From the NCBI RefSeq assembly GCF_002443255.2, contig NW_019211456.1:39969891-40033890 (forward strand): a stretch of 64,000 nt of DNA, written 5' to 3'. The number at the start of each line of letters is the position of its first letter. The first letter of the stretch is position 1. Both the position numbers and the translations under genes were made by a program. Positions 44,741 through 57,400 of the stretch are shown here, piece by piece. This DNA comes from Varroa destructor. Its lineage: Eukaryota; Arthropoda; Arachnida; Mesostigmata; Varroidae. The notes under the pieces were generated by a model. It saw only the letters and a list, made by a program, of their open reading frames with translations. It ran no database searches and was not told the DNA's origin.

Positions 44741-47700
44741 TGATGATGATAATAATGATGAGAGGCGCAGAAAATTTGAATTTTCGCTTTCTGCATGACC
44801 GCCTCTTGGCTAGCCAAGTGCGAGGACGGTTGATTTCCAGCATAAATACATGGTTTTTATTTTTGGAAACGAAAAGAAGAAATACATAAGCAGGCAGGTA
44901 TTCTCGATTCTAGATGAAGAAGAAAAAGCATTTCATGGCGACCACTGACAGACGTTCTATTACGTTGTTTATCGCGATGGGAAGACGGATGGTTGAGCCA
45001 AGTGCAGGATTGACGGGAATACAGCGTTCACGTTCGCGGTGCATAAAATCAGCAAAATTGAAAACAAATAACCGTGTGTCGAATGAGACGAAAGATGACC
45101 GAGCTGTGCCAGGACTAAAACGGAGAGGTGCTTTCCTGCACCCTCTAGCTGGTTTGCTCTCGTCGAGATATGGTATCGTTTTTCTTTGTTTCATTAATAA
45201 TATAGTGGAATAATAATAATAACATCACTGAAACCATATTTGGTAGAAAATTGCTCGAAAACTGTTGCACCATTCACTTCAACGGAATCGACCCAAACAT
45301 CAGCACCAGATAGAGCACTATTATGAAGAACACATGTTACTTTAGCATTTTATTATTATTGTCAAATAGCGATGCATCTGGCTTAAATTAATATGGGCAA
45401 CGTGTAACAAAGGCATGCTCTTCTCGTAACATCACTTCAGTAATTGGTGGAGAGACATGTGAGCTCCAAAAATTTTCTTCATGAAGTGTCGCAGACAGCA
45501 GCGCAACCGAGTTTTCACAAGAAAAAACCAACCTACCAAATGATAGGAATTCAAAGACTACGTATTTAGATCTGAAAATCGGTTATGTCTGATTGTATAG
45601 TGCATCGAAATAAGGAGACGAGGACGACCAAAATGGGTCGTTTCGCGCCGATTTCTGTCCAGCGCGCCTCAAATGGTCTCAACTCTATTGCGAAAGAGCT
45701 TTTCGCAGTATAAATGATCGGTCTAAAAAACAGCCCGCCATTAACAACCATGTGCATGGCAATGTGCGGTGTCTCCTAGCAGGCGAAGTACAGTCTCACA
45801 TGTACACACTGTGAACCGCATTCGAACGACTTTCACATTTCGAATAGTTGAGCCTAGATTTGCACTGGCCTTTATCGGGTCATTTTTTGTTTTAGAGTCA
45901 AACATTCTAACAGCAAAACGATCCAGCATTTTTTAGGCAACAGCCAGAAAACGAGGACGCGCCTGTGTGAGACCATGGCAAAACGGACTATTTTTAGGGC
46001 AAATTTGGGACTGGGATCCGCTTGCTGCCGCTAAGACTTTGGCGCAAAGTTTCCAGCCGCTGTGCACGGCGGGAGCGCGTGTGAAAATCGACATCGCGTT
46101 TCGGTTGGTCTAGTTAAAGCGGGGAAAGCACACTGTTCAATGCGCACATGAATGCACATGATTGCCAGCAAAACCCAGATACACTACTTGTAGTAATCCT
46201 GCCACAGCTTGGCAGGGCCTTTAGCGTATCCCTGGTTTGCAGTATATTCCGAAGATGGCACTCGAGTATTACTATTCAATCGAAGTATCTCTTATTATTA
46301 AATCAAAGACAGAACATTACGAAGCCATAGGAAGAATGTCAAGTTAGACTTTGTATTTATTTGAAGGGAGTTTTCGCTTCTTCGACCTGTTGAAAATGCT
46401 CTTGGGCAAATCTAAGTGAAATTTTTGTGAATCGATTCGTTTGTCAGCTGTGATACCGCTATTAGGGCATTATAGGTAATGTATAATTGTCCCTTAATTT
46501 AATAGTAGAACGTTTCGAGGACATCTAGGCAATTTCGTGTTATCGAAGTAATTTTTATAGTAAAGTAACGGCAAAAACTGTGTTGCGCATGCGTACGAAT
46601 CAAAGTCGTATGACTAGACTTTCATGAACGTGAAACCAATGTGTATTCCTTTTTAAATTTCATGTGTCGTATATGTTTAATGATCACCCGCATAACTGTT
46701 GTGTAAAAAATGTCCATTGTTCAATCTGCTTTCGATAAGTAAAATCTCTGTTATACCCGTTTTCTGTTAGATTACGTAAACAACAAGCGAAACAGTCACG
46801 ATCCAATGTGAGTTCAGCGTTTTACATAAACAGACGTCCAGAAGATACTAGGGTGCCCTAACGTTGAGGCAAAGGACACGTGTCCACAAACAGGCCGGTA
46901 AAGCTTTGCCCAGCATCGGCTTTGTTCGTGGATTCAGGAAGCGATGGTCAACCCGAACGGCCGAATATGTTACCTTCAACGTTCAGACTGAAAAGTGTTG
47001 ACTAATCATCGATCAGAAACAGATTAGCTGGGAATCAACGCGGCCAGGAGCTTCAACGCACTCGCACACATAGAGTCGCATACATACACAGACACGCATT
47101 CACAAACGACGCTGACCACTACAAGATCCAAACGTGCTCTGGGCCATCTTGTTAGTAAACGCGGTTTTGTATTCTGTACATATGCGCATGTTGGTTTGGT
47201 GCTCGCTAGACGGTAACGGCCAAAACTCCGTAACGAAAACAGCCACAGTGCAGCTAAGGTTAGGCAACGGTGGTAGGACTTGTACGGCGGGTAAACGAAT
47301 CCTAGTCGGGTGAAATGAAGTAAATCTTATAATATTAGATCTGGCGGTAGCGGCCCCCAGACGTGTCCAGTCATAACACTATCCCATCAGATGTGGTCGA
47401 TTGGCCGGACGGTTGGTCGGCCGGCCGTTGCCGCACTCCGTTCGCCTATGTTTCACAATTGTCGACAGCGGCAATGCGACGCAATACTCTCACGCTTTCA
47501 TTTCTCCCTCATGCTTTTTCACTGTCTGAATAATATCTGAGCTGACCTGAATCACTGTCGTCTTATATAGTCAGTTGTAGAGTAGTGCTTGCTAAAGCAG
47601 CGGCCATTCGTTCGTACTGCCATCGCCGATACGAACGTGCCCTTGCAACGGACCTAAGCATATACATTGATCGAATCCTGTTTGTCACCGCGAACTGAAG

Positions 47701-49202
47701 ATGGGAAGGAAAACGGACGGGTCCCGTTTTGTTCGGTGTGGGAACAGCAACAGCAGCAATAGCAGGAAAGCTCAAGTCTCTACGCGGAGAGAATAGGACC
47801 ATCTCTCATCAGAGCGATCAGTGGAGAACAAAGACGTTGGAGAGGAAGCAGCAACAAGTTGACTATGGCGAGGGGCCGGTAACAGTCGCGGCATTAGACC
47901 TAGGCTGAACTGTTCGTAACGGCAATATATGACGGTTAGCGTGACCCAACGTTCCCTGCGAGAAACCGGACGAATAACGAACAGAACGTTTTCGCTGTGG
48001 TTGTAGTTGGGGAAAAGACGTTCGATTTTCGTTAGTGGAAATCCTGCGAAAAAAGCTCCGCATAGGGTGTCATCGTTGAACCGGATTACTTTATACGAGC
48101 AGCTAGATTGAGCGAAAAGGAAGACATCCGAACATTTTCACCGAATATAGCGTACATATGGCGGGTGATGTTGGGTCAACGCATAAGGTGTGTCAAAAAA
48201 CAGAGATTATATTTAAAATGTTTACAGAATGATCCGTAGGATAGAAATCTCTGCCGTTGTATTGTTTCACGTGATCGGTGCCACGTATATACTATGACGG
48301 CTCGTAATGTACGTACTAGGTCAACTATGACAAGCTGAATTTGATTTTCGCTATTTCTGCTGTCAGATGCTTGAAATTAGAGAATCCTTGAGAGTGATAG
48401 GTGGGATATATTTAGGCAGTTAGAGCACCTGAGGTGAGTTTGGGGCATGTCAAATAAGACGCCCTTGTCCAGTTTCGACATACTCGATTAAATAAGGATC
48501 TAACAGAAGAAAAATTAAAAAATCGAGTTAAAATAATTGTCTACCAAAAGTACTACTTGGCAAAGAAATGGGACTAATTGTTCTTGGCGCTTGCTCTAGA
48601 ATCGACTGAATACTAGAGTCCTATGAATCGTTATATAGACAACCCGAAATTGTCTCCAAATTTCATACGGAATCGTTTCGGAAGCGTCATAGCACTGGTA
48701 GGTTTTGGGCCATTACAAACAATCATCAACCCAGTTAATGCTTCAAAACAGTCTATAATACAAGGTGGGGGTAAAAGTATGGACGGTTTGATAGTCGTTA
48801 CGTAGTTTTTTTTTTGAATTCTCGTTTTTACTATGTTTAATCATTTTGCTGCAGATGTGAAATACTTTTACAAGCTATGCGGTATATATTTGTTGGCCAC
48901 AGTTTCTAGGATGACAGAACCCGTAAACATAGCCATAAGGTGAAAATTCATAATTTGTTTGTTAATAGACACCCGAAATCATCTTCGAGCAGCATTGAGC
49001 CTCTCTCATTAGTAAGCTAAATGCTAACTATATAATCGGAAATATTTTATGATAAATATTGTAAGTTTAGCTTATTTTGGGAAGAACTTAGCTTAACTTT
49101 GTATCGGATATAATAACATAATTACTAAGGACATGCATTCGACAAGCAAATATGGAGCTCACTATGCTTGGTTACATGACATATCTTTGTCGTTATTATT
49201 TC
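44741..49202. other. No supported gene
   Basis: GAT and TAA short runs at 44738-44760 and 45209-45222. On the minus strand two ATG frames overlap by 17 bases (45929-45741 and 45757-45566, 62 and 63 codons), which might be one frame broken by a shift. Another minus ATG frame with a good context starts at 47802 (79 codons). None has splice support. The rest is AT-rich. Confidence 0.5.
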
Positions 49203-49367
49203 AGCTCTATGGGCACACCCCATAGACAAATATTTCATTGTAGTCAAAGCACGTTCCTTCTTGAGCCTTTGACCGCCGGTGCCAAAAGAGGACCTGCAGG
49301 TCTCGCAGAACGTCAAGTCATGCACAGTAAAAAGGAGCGAATGAACGGACGACCGATAGTACACTGA
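49203..49367 (+). CDS. Candidate last exon after a strong acceptor
   Basis: GTCGTTATTATTTCAG gives a good acceptor at 49202. One frame then stays open to a TGA at 49365: SMGTPHRQIFHCSQSTFLLE, then PLTAGAKRGPAGLAERQ and a basic end. On the minus strand a 117-codon ATG frame covers the same DNA (49478-49125, seven Cys, starts MRTDIDAVAAQNFWLLNPCF), so only one can be real. No family recognised for either. Confidence 0.18.
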   Translation, partial: SSMGTPHRQIFHCSQSTFLLEPLTAGAKRGPAGLAERQVMHSKKERMNGRPIVH

Positions 49368-52086
49368 ACCAACAGGTTTGTTAAGATTCTCGATGCGACG
49401 TTTGCTGGCCTTCACTAAAAAGCACGGATTGAGTAGCCAGAAATTTTGAGCAGCGACTGCGTCTATATCCGTTCGCATTTGTACCCAATCAATTCGGCGA
49501 TGTCTTTGAACTGCTTGACAACTCCTCGCTGTTTGCCTAGGCCAACTAGGCGGTGAAAGCGCAAATGACCCCCGACGCTAAAATCTTTTCTTTACACCTA
49601 GTGACACCGGTTAGATGAGGCCCGCCACGGAGATCAGTTTTGCAAGGATTTCCCGGCTTTCGGTAATCGTTGATCCCTAAATCAGTGTATGTAGTCATAC
49701 TGATGCTTGGTAAAATATGTCTGACATATATTTATCGACTCCATAGTGATGAAACACTTCAACAGAGTTAAGAAAATTCATCGATTCCATATAATAAATA
49801 AGTACACAACGCGTGACAGGAAGAACAAGCAACGAGATTAGATAATTTAGCTGTATGAAATTGAAAGCTTTATTGAGTTAAACAGGCTCTCGTGTATATA
49901 GGAAAATCATTTTTTTATAGACAAATCCCGATCGAGAATCCAACAATACTCAGCTTCTCTCCGGTAATCAATGCTAGCTAGACCACTTTCGAATTTCAAT
50001 AGATACTGCTACATTATTGTTATAAAGTCGATGCCTACCACTGTTCTGCTATTGGTATCCATCGCTGATCTCATTGCTTGCCATAAAGAAATAAGTTGGG
50101 GTCGTTCTCAACGCTGTTCGAGCCAAACTGTTCTCGTCCGCCATTTGTTTGTCATTACAGTGTATGAATATATACATGTGGGAGGACCTGTGGTCGAAAC
50201 CACGCCCGGCTCTTTCACTAGCCCGCTGGACTTGATATTACTACAACCTGTGGAGCTGTTGCCAATGTGCAAGTCCCCTGCCATCTTTCCCTTCATCAGC
50301 CAGCAGACAGAAGCTAGTCTAAGCAATCTTTCGCTGGCGTCCCTTCTTGCGTTATCTTTCATCTTCGTGCCCTGGCCCTGAAAAAGTTTCCTTCTTCTGA
50401 CCATACTACCTACGCTCCGCGTCTCCGTATCGTTCACCAGCGGCCTCGTGCCTCAGAACCTACTAGGTATATTAGTTGTACGAAGCAACTGTAGCTGGTT
50501 ACAACGCGAGTGGTGGCAACGGTTGTCGAAACTGGACGACAGGGGGTTTGGCAACAGGCGCTCAGCCTCCGTAGGCAAACGTTGTCAATATGCACTATTG
50601 TTACTACCCGAGTCGGTGTGCAAGTTCAGACCTCGGTACTGAGAGATATTACATTGTATGGTCGCACTCAAGTGTTCAAAATTCGTGTAGAAAGAGAAGA
50701 GTCTCCCAAAAGCTGTAGAGAGCAGCATGTAGAAACTAACGAAAAAATAAAATGATATACTGGGTCGGCGATTCATGCCTCTGACGTGCTGTATTAAAAT
50801 AAAATACAACCGCTTTAGATAGAGGCTCCGCGTGCTACATTTGCGTGACTTGGTCATCCGTCTAAGGCAGCTAAAGTGTTAGCGATGAGGTGCCCTTAAC
50901 CTGTTGCCTGCTGATGATGATTGTTGTCTACGCAAACGCTAGCATTCGTAACAACTTGACAGGGGCAAAACAACAGGCAGAAGCGCGTGCAGGAACGGTT
51001 GTGGCGGAACTATGGCTCCTGTTTTACATCTCCATTCTTGTTTCTTTTCAACGACAACAAGCAATACTGATGGCCATCCTCTCCGATGGTCCGAAGGCTG
51101 GACCAAGCCCTTTACTGCCGGATTACCTAGTACAAACAATCATATTGGTTGTCAGCCATTGTTGTCTCGGGGGTGTGCGGGGGTTTCGCCTGCGCTTGTT
51201 GCCAGTTGGCGCCGGCCTCAAGACCGCCGGCGGTCGTACGCTCGCCAGGATGCATCCGAATATCCTTCGATGCGATTGGTGCTGCCACGATGCTGGACCC
51301 AACAACAGCTTCTCTGTGGCAAACACAAACGCAGGCTAACGCAATGAGACGCAGCTACGGCAGAAGCACTAGTTCGAATAAAAGTTACAGAGGCGGCTAC
51401 AGGACTAGTAAGTACATATGGCTAGTAAGATGGGGCCATGACGGAGATGGGGTGAGCTCCAGGGGGATTTTTGTTTTTATTTAGAACGACGACGGGCACA
51501 TGAGCGCCCGATGCACTCGGACGCACTCCTGATGCCGATGCTTTGCCTTTACCGCATAGGCTTCTCTTTTCTACTTCACCACCATCGCTGCGGCCGGCCG
51601 CTGCCGACTGCTGATCGCAACCATAAAAAGGGCGTTTAGTGGCACCATGGATGGCATCTATTTCTATGCCACCCTTCTGCTGCGTTGTAGTCTACTGAGT
51701 GCGCTCTGTTCGCTTTTTGAAGCTTCCGCTGGTTAAGAATGAGAGGCGGGGAAAGGGTGCAAACGATAATAAGAACTTCTACAACAACGTCCGCTGTAAC
51801 GAATATACCCATCCACTAGCCATTGAGGATAAAGTACGCATGTTTGCCATTGGTTGTTCTCCTATAGAACTCTATATATATATATATCCAATTGTATTAT
51901 AGACCAAAATATTACAAAATTTCACTGATAATGCTGCCTAACCTACTGTTCACGCTTCTCTCTTTGTTTTATTGTTGTACGTCAATAGTCTAACGTAAGG
52001 AAAGACACATATATTCTTTATATACTCCGTCTTCTTTGGATAATTGTATAATGACTTAGACAGTAGCAAGTTGAATTTCTTAAAAA
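49368..52086. other. No supported gene
   Basis: A + frame at 49971 (136 codons) contains an internal signal-like start (MPTTVLLLVSIADLIACHKE at 50031) but no donor. GC-rich overlapping frames of 110-149 codons at 50.9-51.5 kb open at non-ATG codons. A short AT run lies at 51873-51887. Confidence 0.45.
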
Positions 52087-52338
52087 ATGGTGATGAATGG
52101 AAATTTTCATGATTTATGTAACTCAAACTCTTGCCTGCTTGGCATCGATACCGCGGCTTCAATAGTGGGAGAAATATTATTTACTGTAATTGTAATAGTA
52201 TTAGGGGCTGTAATTGCGACAGTCCGCTATCCGTTGCCAGTGGTAGCCTTGCTAACAGGGTTTATACGACGCCTATGGGCGTCCTGCTACCGCTTCTACG
52301 GGGGTGCGTTCTTTCTTCAGGCGTTAAAAACAGGGTAG
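52087..52338 (+). CDS. Candidate 83-aa ORF with two membrane segments
   Basis: The ATG has A at -3 and G at +4 (AAAATGG). After a polar, Cys-containing N-terminus the frame has a long hydrophobic segment at about residues 26-46 (IVGEILFTVIVIVLGAVIAT), a short loop and a second at about 49-57 (LPVVALLTG), ending FIRRLWASCYRFYGGAFF. It would be a small hairpin membrane protein. The hydrophobicity comes mainly from ATT/GTA-type codons in AT-rich DNA, so chance is plausible. No neighbours support it. Confidence 0.18.
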   Translation: MVMNGNFHDLCNSNSCLLGIDTAASIVGEILFTVIVIVLGAVIATVRYPLPVVALLTGFIRRLWASCYRFYGGAFFLQALKTG

Positions 52339-52597
52339 TTATGGGGGCGATGGAGACCCAACGAATGACGGGTCGGCCCCAGCATAGCACATACGAATAA
52401 GAAGTAGGCTAAGATTGTGGCAACGGCTGTGAGGCCTGCGATGGAATAGTTGTTGCATAGGCGATTCGATTATGCGGGGGGCCTGTCGATGAGATGGGTC
52501 CGTTAGCTGGAGATGATGTTGAGGGGGAGAGAGAGACTCTGCAGAGAGTAGTCTACAATGAGGGGTGTTAAGGGGTACTGCTGCTATTGCTGCTCCT

Positions 52598-52619
52598 GAT
52601 GATGATGATGATGATGATG
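52598..52619. repeat. (GAT)7 trinucleotide repeat
   Basis: Seven GAT units. Preceded by GCT-rich sequence. Confidence 0.95.
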
Positions 52620-53994
52620 GGCAGCTAAAAAGTGAGACTGGTTTACTGGTTAGGTTGGGTTAGGCCAGACTCGGACGCTGGACTAAGTTCGACCTCGCTA
52701 GACTAGTTGGCTTCAGTAAGCGACAAGAGGTAGGGTGATGGTGGACCCCGGTGGTGGACGGCGCGTGCTGACACACCTCGTTCATTCCGCATGCTGAGCT
52801 TCAAGCTCATAGGACTTTTCAAGGAAGGGGTTGGTTTGGGGAGACGGCCAGATGGCGCGTAGTATACGAACAGCAGCAACACTTTCCTTTGATGCCTCTG
52901 TCAAACAACAACTACGACCGCTGCGAAAGACCATTACGAGTGCCGGAGAAAGAAGGTTAGTAGGTCTAGTAGAGGAAGGGACATTTTTGATTCTTCCTTG
53001 CAACTGTCCTCGACCGCACTTTCTCTATTCGGGCATGCTTTCGCCAGAATCTAAGCAGCCAATCTCGTGAGTTTATGATGCATTCGCGTGCGCTTCAAGC
53101 TAACGGCATTAAGCTGGCCTCTATGTCATGACTTTAAACATATATCCAGACGACAGTTTGTGTATACGTCTGTCTAAATTGAAACGTACAGCTTTAAGCT
53201 CTACTGCTAGAAGATGTACTCCAAAGAAGCATCCCCCTAAAATTTACTGAAACGAGTTATAATCATCGTAACTTCCTTAATAATTCTATTTATGCCAGTC
53301 AAAAGCGGCTAGTTTGAATTGAACACTAGCAGCTGCCAATACTTCAGTCACATCACTAGATCCATCACCGAACTGAAATCCACAACATTTGTGCTTCGGA
53401 CGTAGCTCAGTTCCTATTTCTACAGTTTCCAGACTAGACGCTCTGGTCTGATTCATAATCTAAAGCTTGTCATACACTCCGTCGTCATCAATTGCTGCCA
53501 ACATGCGCAAACGTATATAGCACCTTACGGCGTTAGTTTTACTTAAAAGAGAGGGAGCTCAGGGGCGATATAAGAGAGCAATCAACTGGTGATCGTCGTA
53601 GCCAATTCATCTCAGAAACAGCGTTCTTATATAATATAATCGTATCTATTCGAGTGTTCATCCGCTTGCGGCCGTAAGTAGTTCCACACTTCGTAAATCC
53701 GCTAATTTTCCGGTTTCTGACCAGCAGCCCAGCACAGGTCTTGCAAATGTTATTATCGTCAGTCGAGACGCATTAAAACCACGATCGCCGCCACCGCTAG
53801 ACCTGGTTGTTTTTGTTACGAATCTTGTTAGTAGGGAATAGCTGCGTCTAACACGGAGAAGAAAACCGGTTTTGTTTTTTGAGACCATCGAGACGGCGCG
53901 CTGGTGGCGATAGCTTTCGTCGGGATACGGCAGATTGTTTAGATGCGAAGTTTTTGGCCTTCGGAAACTTTTTAAGATGTAGAAGACGAAATAG
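52620..53994. other. No supported gene
   Basis: Mixed sequence. A minus-strand frame of 144 codons (54092-53658) starts at a GTG, has no ATG near its start and overlaps the candidate exon at 53995. A tRNA-like GGACGTAGCTCAG at 53398-53410 has no matching B box. Confidence 0.5.
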
Positions 53995-54120
53995 ATGGGG
54001 GTTCGGATTGCAGCCAGTAGAACAGCCGTGAATTGGCCAACAAAAATTGTATGGGGCGTTCTAGTTGCGAGTGCGCTTTTTGGTTTAATCACAATTTGTC
54101 CAGGTTGTCCAGATGGAGAC
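53995..54120 (+). CDS. Candidate first coding exon, 42-aa signal region
   Basis: An in-frame TAG stands immediately before the ATG, so the start is defined. Forty-two codons run to GGAGAC before GTAAGA, ending in phase 0. The peptide has a polar n-region (MGVRIAASRTAVNWPTK), a clear hydrophobic core (IVWGVLVASALFGLITI) and ends CPGCPDGD. A signal peptide followed by a Cys-Pro-rich start is common in secreted and adhesion proteins. The -3 base is T, a weak context. The next phase-0 acceptor in view is at 54284. Product unknown. Confidence 0.3.
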
Positions 54121-54284
54121 GTAAGACTAAAGTGAACTACTTAGATCTGTAAGCAATGGCGGCTGAGGTAAAACCGGCTTCTGTATGAGTCGCGAATTTA
54201 GTATCTGCTCAATTTGATGCCAAACTTCGGGTTGTCCTGGTCCTGCCTGCTCGTCCCTTAAACTATGTCTCACGAATGGCACAG

Positions 54285-54461
54285 AGGCGAGCCACGAGGA
54301 TCGTTCTGCTACTCGTCATCACGATCATCTGCACTGTTTGCTATCGTGCTCACCTTGCCGAGCTTTCGATATTGTCGTATGACTCGTTCATGTTGGAGTT
54401 ATCGGTTACACTTCTGACTTGTCACAGATTCAGATTACAAAGCCAAAATTGTGTTTTGTGA
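54285..54461 (+). CDS. Weak candidate exon with GPCR TM6-like segment
   Basis: After AATGGCACAG the frame reads RRATRIVLLLVITIICTVCY and later ends QSQNCVL before a TGA. Rhodopsin-type peptide receptors have R-x-T-R-x-V in front of TM6, a CW.P or CY.P motif inside it and N-x-x-x-NP in TM7. The distance from Cys-Tyr to NCVL (36 residues) fits, but the TM6 proline and the NP pair are absent and charged residues occur where TM7 should be. It may be a decayed receptor fragment or coincidence. The same frame has an ATG at 54276. Confidence 0.13.
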   Translation, partial: RRATRIVLLLVITIICTVCYRAHLAELSILSYDSFMLELSVTLLTCHRFRLQSQNCVL

Positions 54462-57400
54462 TATTTGTATGTAAACAAGTCGCCCAAAGGATAACGCTGA
54501 TATTGTATTATAGCTGACATGGTAATGTGTATTTTTCTAGAGTACTTCTTGCAAAATCTCTCTCATGTGTCCAATTGAAATAACTGTAGACAATTGCTAC
54601 CGATAACACCAACCCTAGGATGTAGTTTCGATACAACAACCTTGTTCTATATGCCATATATCCGCCTGGCAAGGTTAACTGAAAAAACACTGAATCAGAA
54701 TATCCTATTAGGATACGTTTCTTTCCCTGGCCATTTGTGTAGACACACCCGCCTGCCTCACTCCCTCAGGAAGAGCTCTTTGCAAATGTATCTGCCATCG
54801 CTATGTTGCAATGGACGGTAGCGCTGGAGTCCTGGCGCTAGAAAATCTTAGGTTCTAATCTGGTTAGCTATACCCCAATTGATGCGGTATTAAACTTGAA
54901 AATTTATTTATAAACAAAATTAGTAATAACATAGTATTAGCAGGAGAAAATAGTGAACGCCGAATCTAAAAGCTTGCCTACACACAGATCTAATAGTCAC
55001 TTACCGGTTAGACACGTATTACAATATCTAGTTATTAACATGTGCAGGGTTACATAGTGCGTATCGTAAGGTGCGTTTGGCATCCTCTGAATGTCCCCCG
55101 CAATATATTTTTCCATCGTAACTCATATATTGTGTTAACGAATCAAGTAATATTCTGAGGGTAGGAATTAGACCACACAGTGAGGAACGCGGGGTGGAAC
55201 TACGAAAAACCTAATTACAAATTAGTTTATGTCTCGAAAACTTTTTCCAAAGCATTTTACCTTAGTTCACATAGAAGCGCATAGCCATACTGTGGCTTTG
55301 TGTGTGTAAATATGACGTGTGCGTCTTCGCGTTCGTAATACGTCCTTCGCACTCAGGCGGCCAAACTTCCGCACACTGCCGAGTCCTCGTAGACTTAACT
55401 AGCGAATGCTTCGTCATCTCTTTCGAGTTCAGCTGTTTGTTTTCCCGCCCGTTTCTGAGTGCCTGTTCCATTTCTATCCGATTTTTGTCTGCCTTTGATC
55501 CCTGCTATAGTGTCTTTTTCGTCGTTGTCATCGTCGTCGTCAAACTCGGAGATCTAAAATGTTACATCATCCTTTTGGCTGGTTGCATCTACAGAGCAAA
55601 ATTTGTGACAAAGTTGGGATAGTGGACATTTCTCTCCGTCTATCCGTGTATAACTACGCGCGTGTGTACGTATGACCTCGCTAAGCAGGAGAGCAGTTCG
55701 CCTTGACAAGCAACAGAGCGTCATCGAGACATCAAATTCTTCCAGTCACCTTTGCAGTGAGGCACAGCTGCCTCTGTAGAAGGCCGCAGTTTTCGGGACT
55801 GCCGAGTCCATCACGGTCGTACACCAGAGTCGAGAGTGATACACGTTGCCCTCGCCTCTTTCTCTATTTTCCGTGCGCTTCAAATGTCACTGCCAACAAC
55901 CGCTAAGTAGGTAGGGGTTATGTGAAGATCGTCGCACGACAGCCAGCTTTAAGTTTATACCCACGAGTATTGGAGGCCGGAGGAAAATGCTGCTAGCCTC
56001 CAACATCAACAGGACGTTTAGGGCATGCACGCTTGCCTCCTAGCCTTCCCCATGTTCAATGCATGCATACGCGTTACATGTATATGTGCGCGTCAGAGGA
56101 CAAAGCGTGGTGCTGTCATATCTAAGTTACATTTCAGCCTGTCTATTTCAAGCCGCCTCTGTTAGAGTGGTAGCCCTCCATCCCTGCTCCGAGAAAGGGG
56201 CAAGTTATGGTAGGCGTACGACAACATCAGCGTAAGCATCTGGAGATAAGGTATGCTTTTTCGTACACTAAAAGAGTAACTGACTTCACGGAGTTTTCTA
56301 CCGATCTCTTTAGGCTTATGCCGTTAACGTCTACTTTTGTCTACTTGGTAATTCGAATGTATGAAATGGCATATGTATAAAGCTGGTATAGATACGCTTC
56401 TGTTACGCGCTACGGAAACTTTTTATCGTACTATATAATACACAATATTATGCGTTAAATCGGACAGGTACATATTTTACCTATATTCAATTTGGTTAAT
56501 GGTCGATTGCCGAACGAAGAGATTTACGGTACGTTTCTCTCACTCTCTTCAATACAGAACGTATCTCCTCCTAACGTGGCTGTCCTCTCGTTGACGTATT
56601 CACTCTTGCCAAACACAAATATATCGTACATCCAGCTTACCCACATATGCCATAGCAGAGGTGATAGCTCCATGTTTGTTTATACAACTGTGTATACCTT
56701 TCTAAAAGAGCCTTTTTATCGGAACTTAATAGTTACATCCACCAGAAAAAAGTTCAATCAAATATTATTTTTAGAGCATGCAGCCACAGTAACCGGCGTG
56801 CGCCGCATCCACTTTACATAACACGCGAAAATTGTAAGTTTACACTCCCCAATCGACTCCAAAAATACATCTGGTTCAACACAAGGTTCTGATCGTAGTT
56901 TTACTTTTTTCAACTTGACGACCTATCTACATGCGATATAGAATACGATAATATAATTAAAGCAAAATAAAATAATGCCTAGCATTCCCAAAGAACCAAT
57001 GGGTGATAATAACAAACGGTTTATTCTTTGATGGCTTGTATAAGCAGTCCCAGCTGACAGATGCTGTCAGAAATGAGGCGTTTTAGCTTGGACGCCTGCG
57101 CCCGGTATCAAGTGGGGTTGGCACCAGCAGGCCTAGAGTGGGTAGTACCGTCGTAACTAGTGGTTCCTACTCTCTCTTGCTCCCATATAGTTCGAGAGTT
57201 TTCATTGTAAACACTTTGTCTACTCATTCTTACCACCTTCTCTCCTTATACCTGCTTCAGCAGGCCAATCTCAACGTTGGTCGCGATTCGTCCATCAGTT
57301 TGGGGTCCGGAATATTGCGTGGAACAACGGAGATTCGCCTTGTCCCAAGACATACATCCACACTGACCAAGAGAGGTGCCTCCACGTACCAAGAGCGACA

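Noticed and set aside
50890..51339. 149-codon plus-strand frame
   Set aside because: It opens at a GTG. The overlapping frames in the same block are equally open and no splice site supports it.
53398..53410. GGACGTAGCTCAG, similar to the A box of a tRNA gene
   Set aside because: No B box (GGTTCRANNCC) at the right distance and no cloverleaf pairing around it.
53658..54092. 144-codon minus-strand open frame
   Set aside because: It opens at a GTG, and the overlapping + strand exon at 53995 has a defined start, a signal peptide and a donor.
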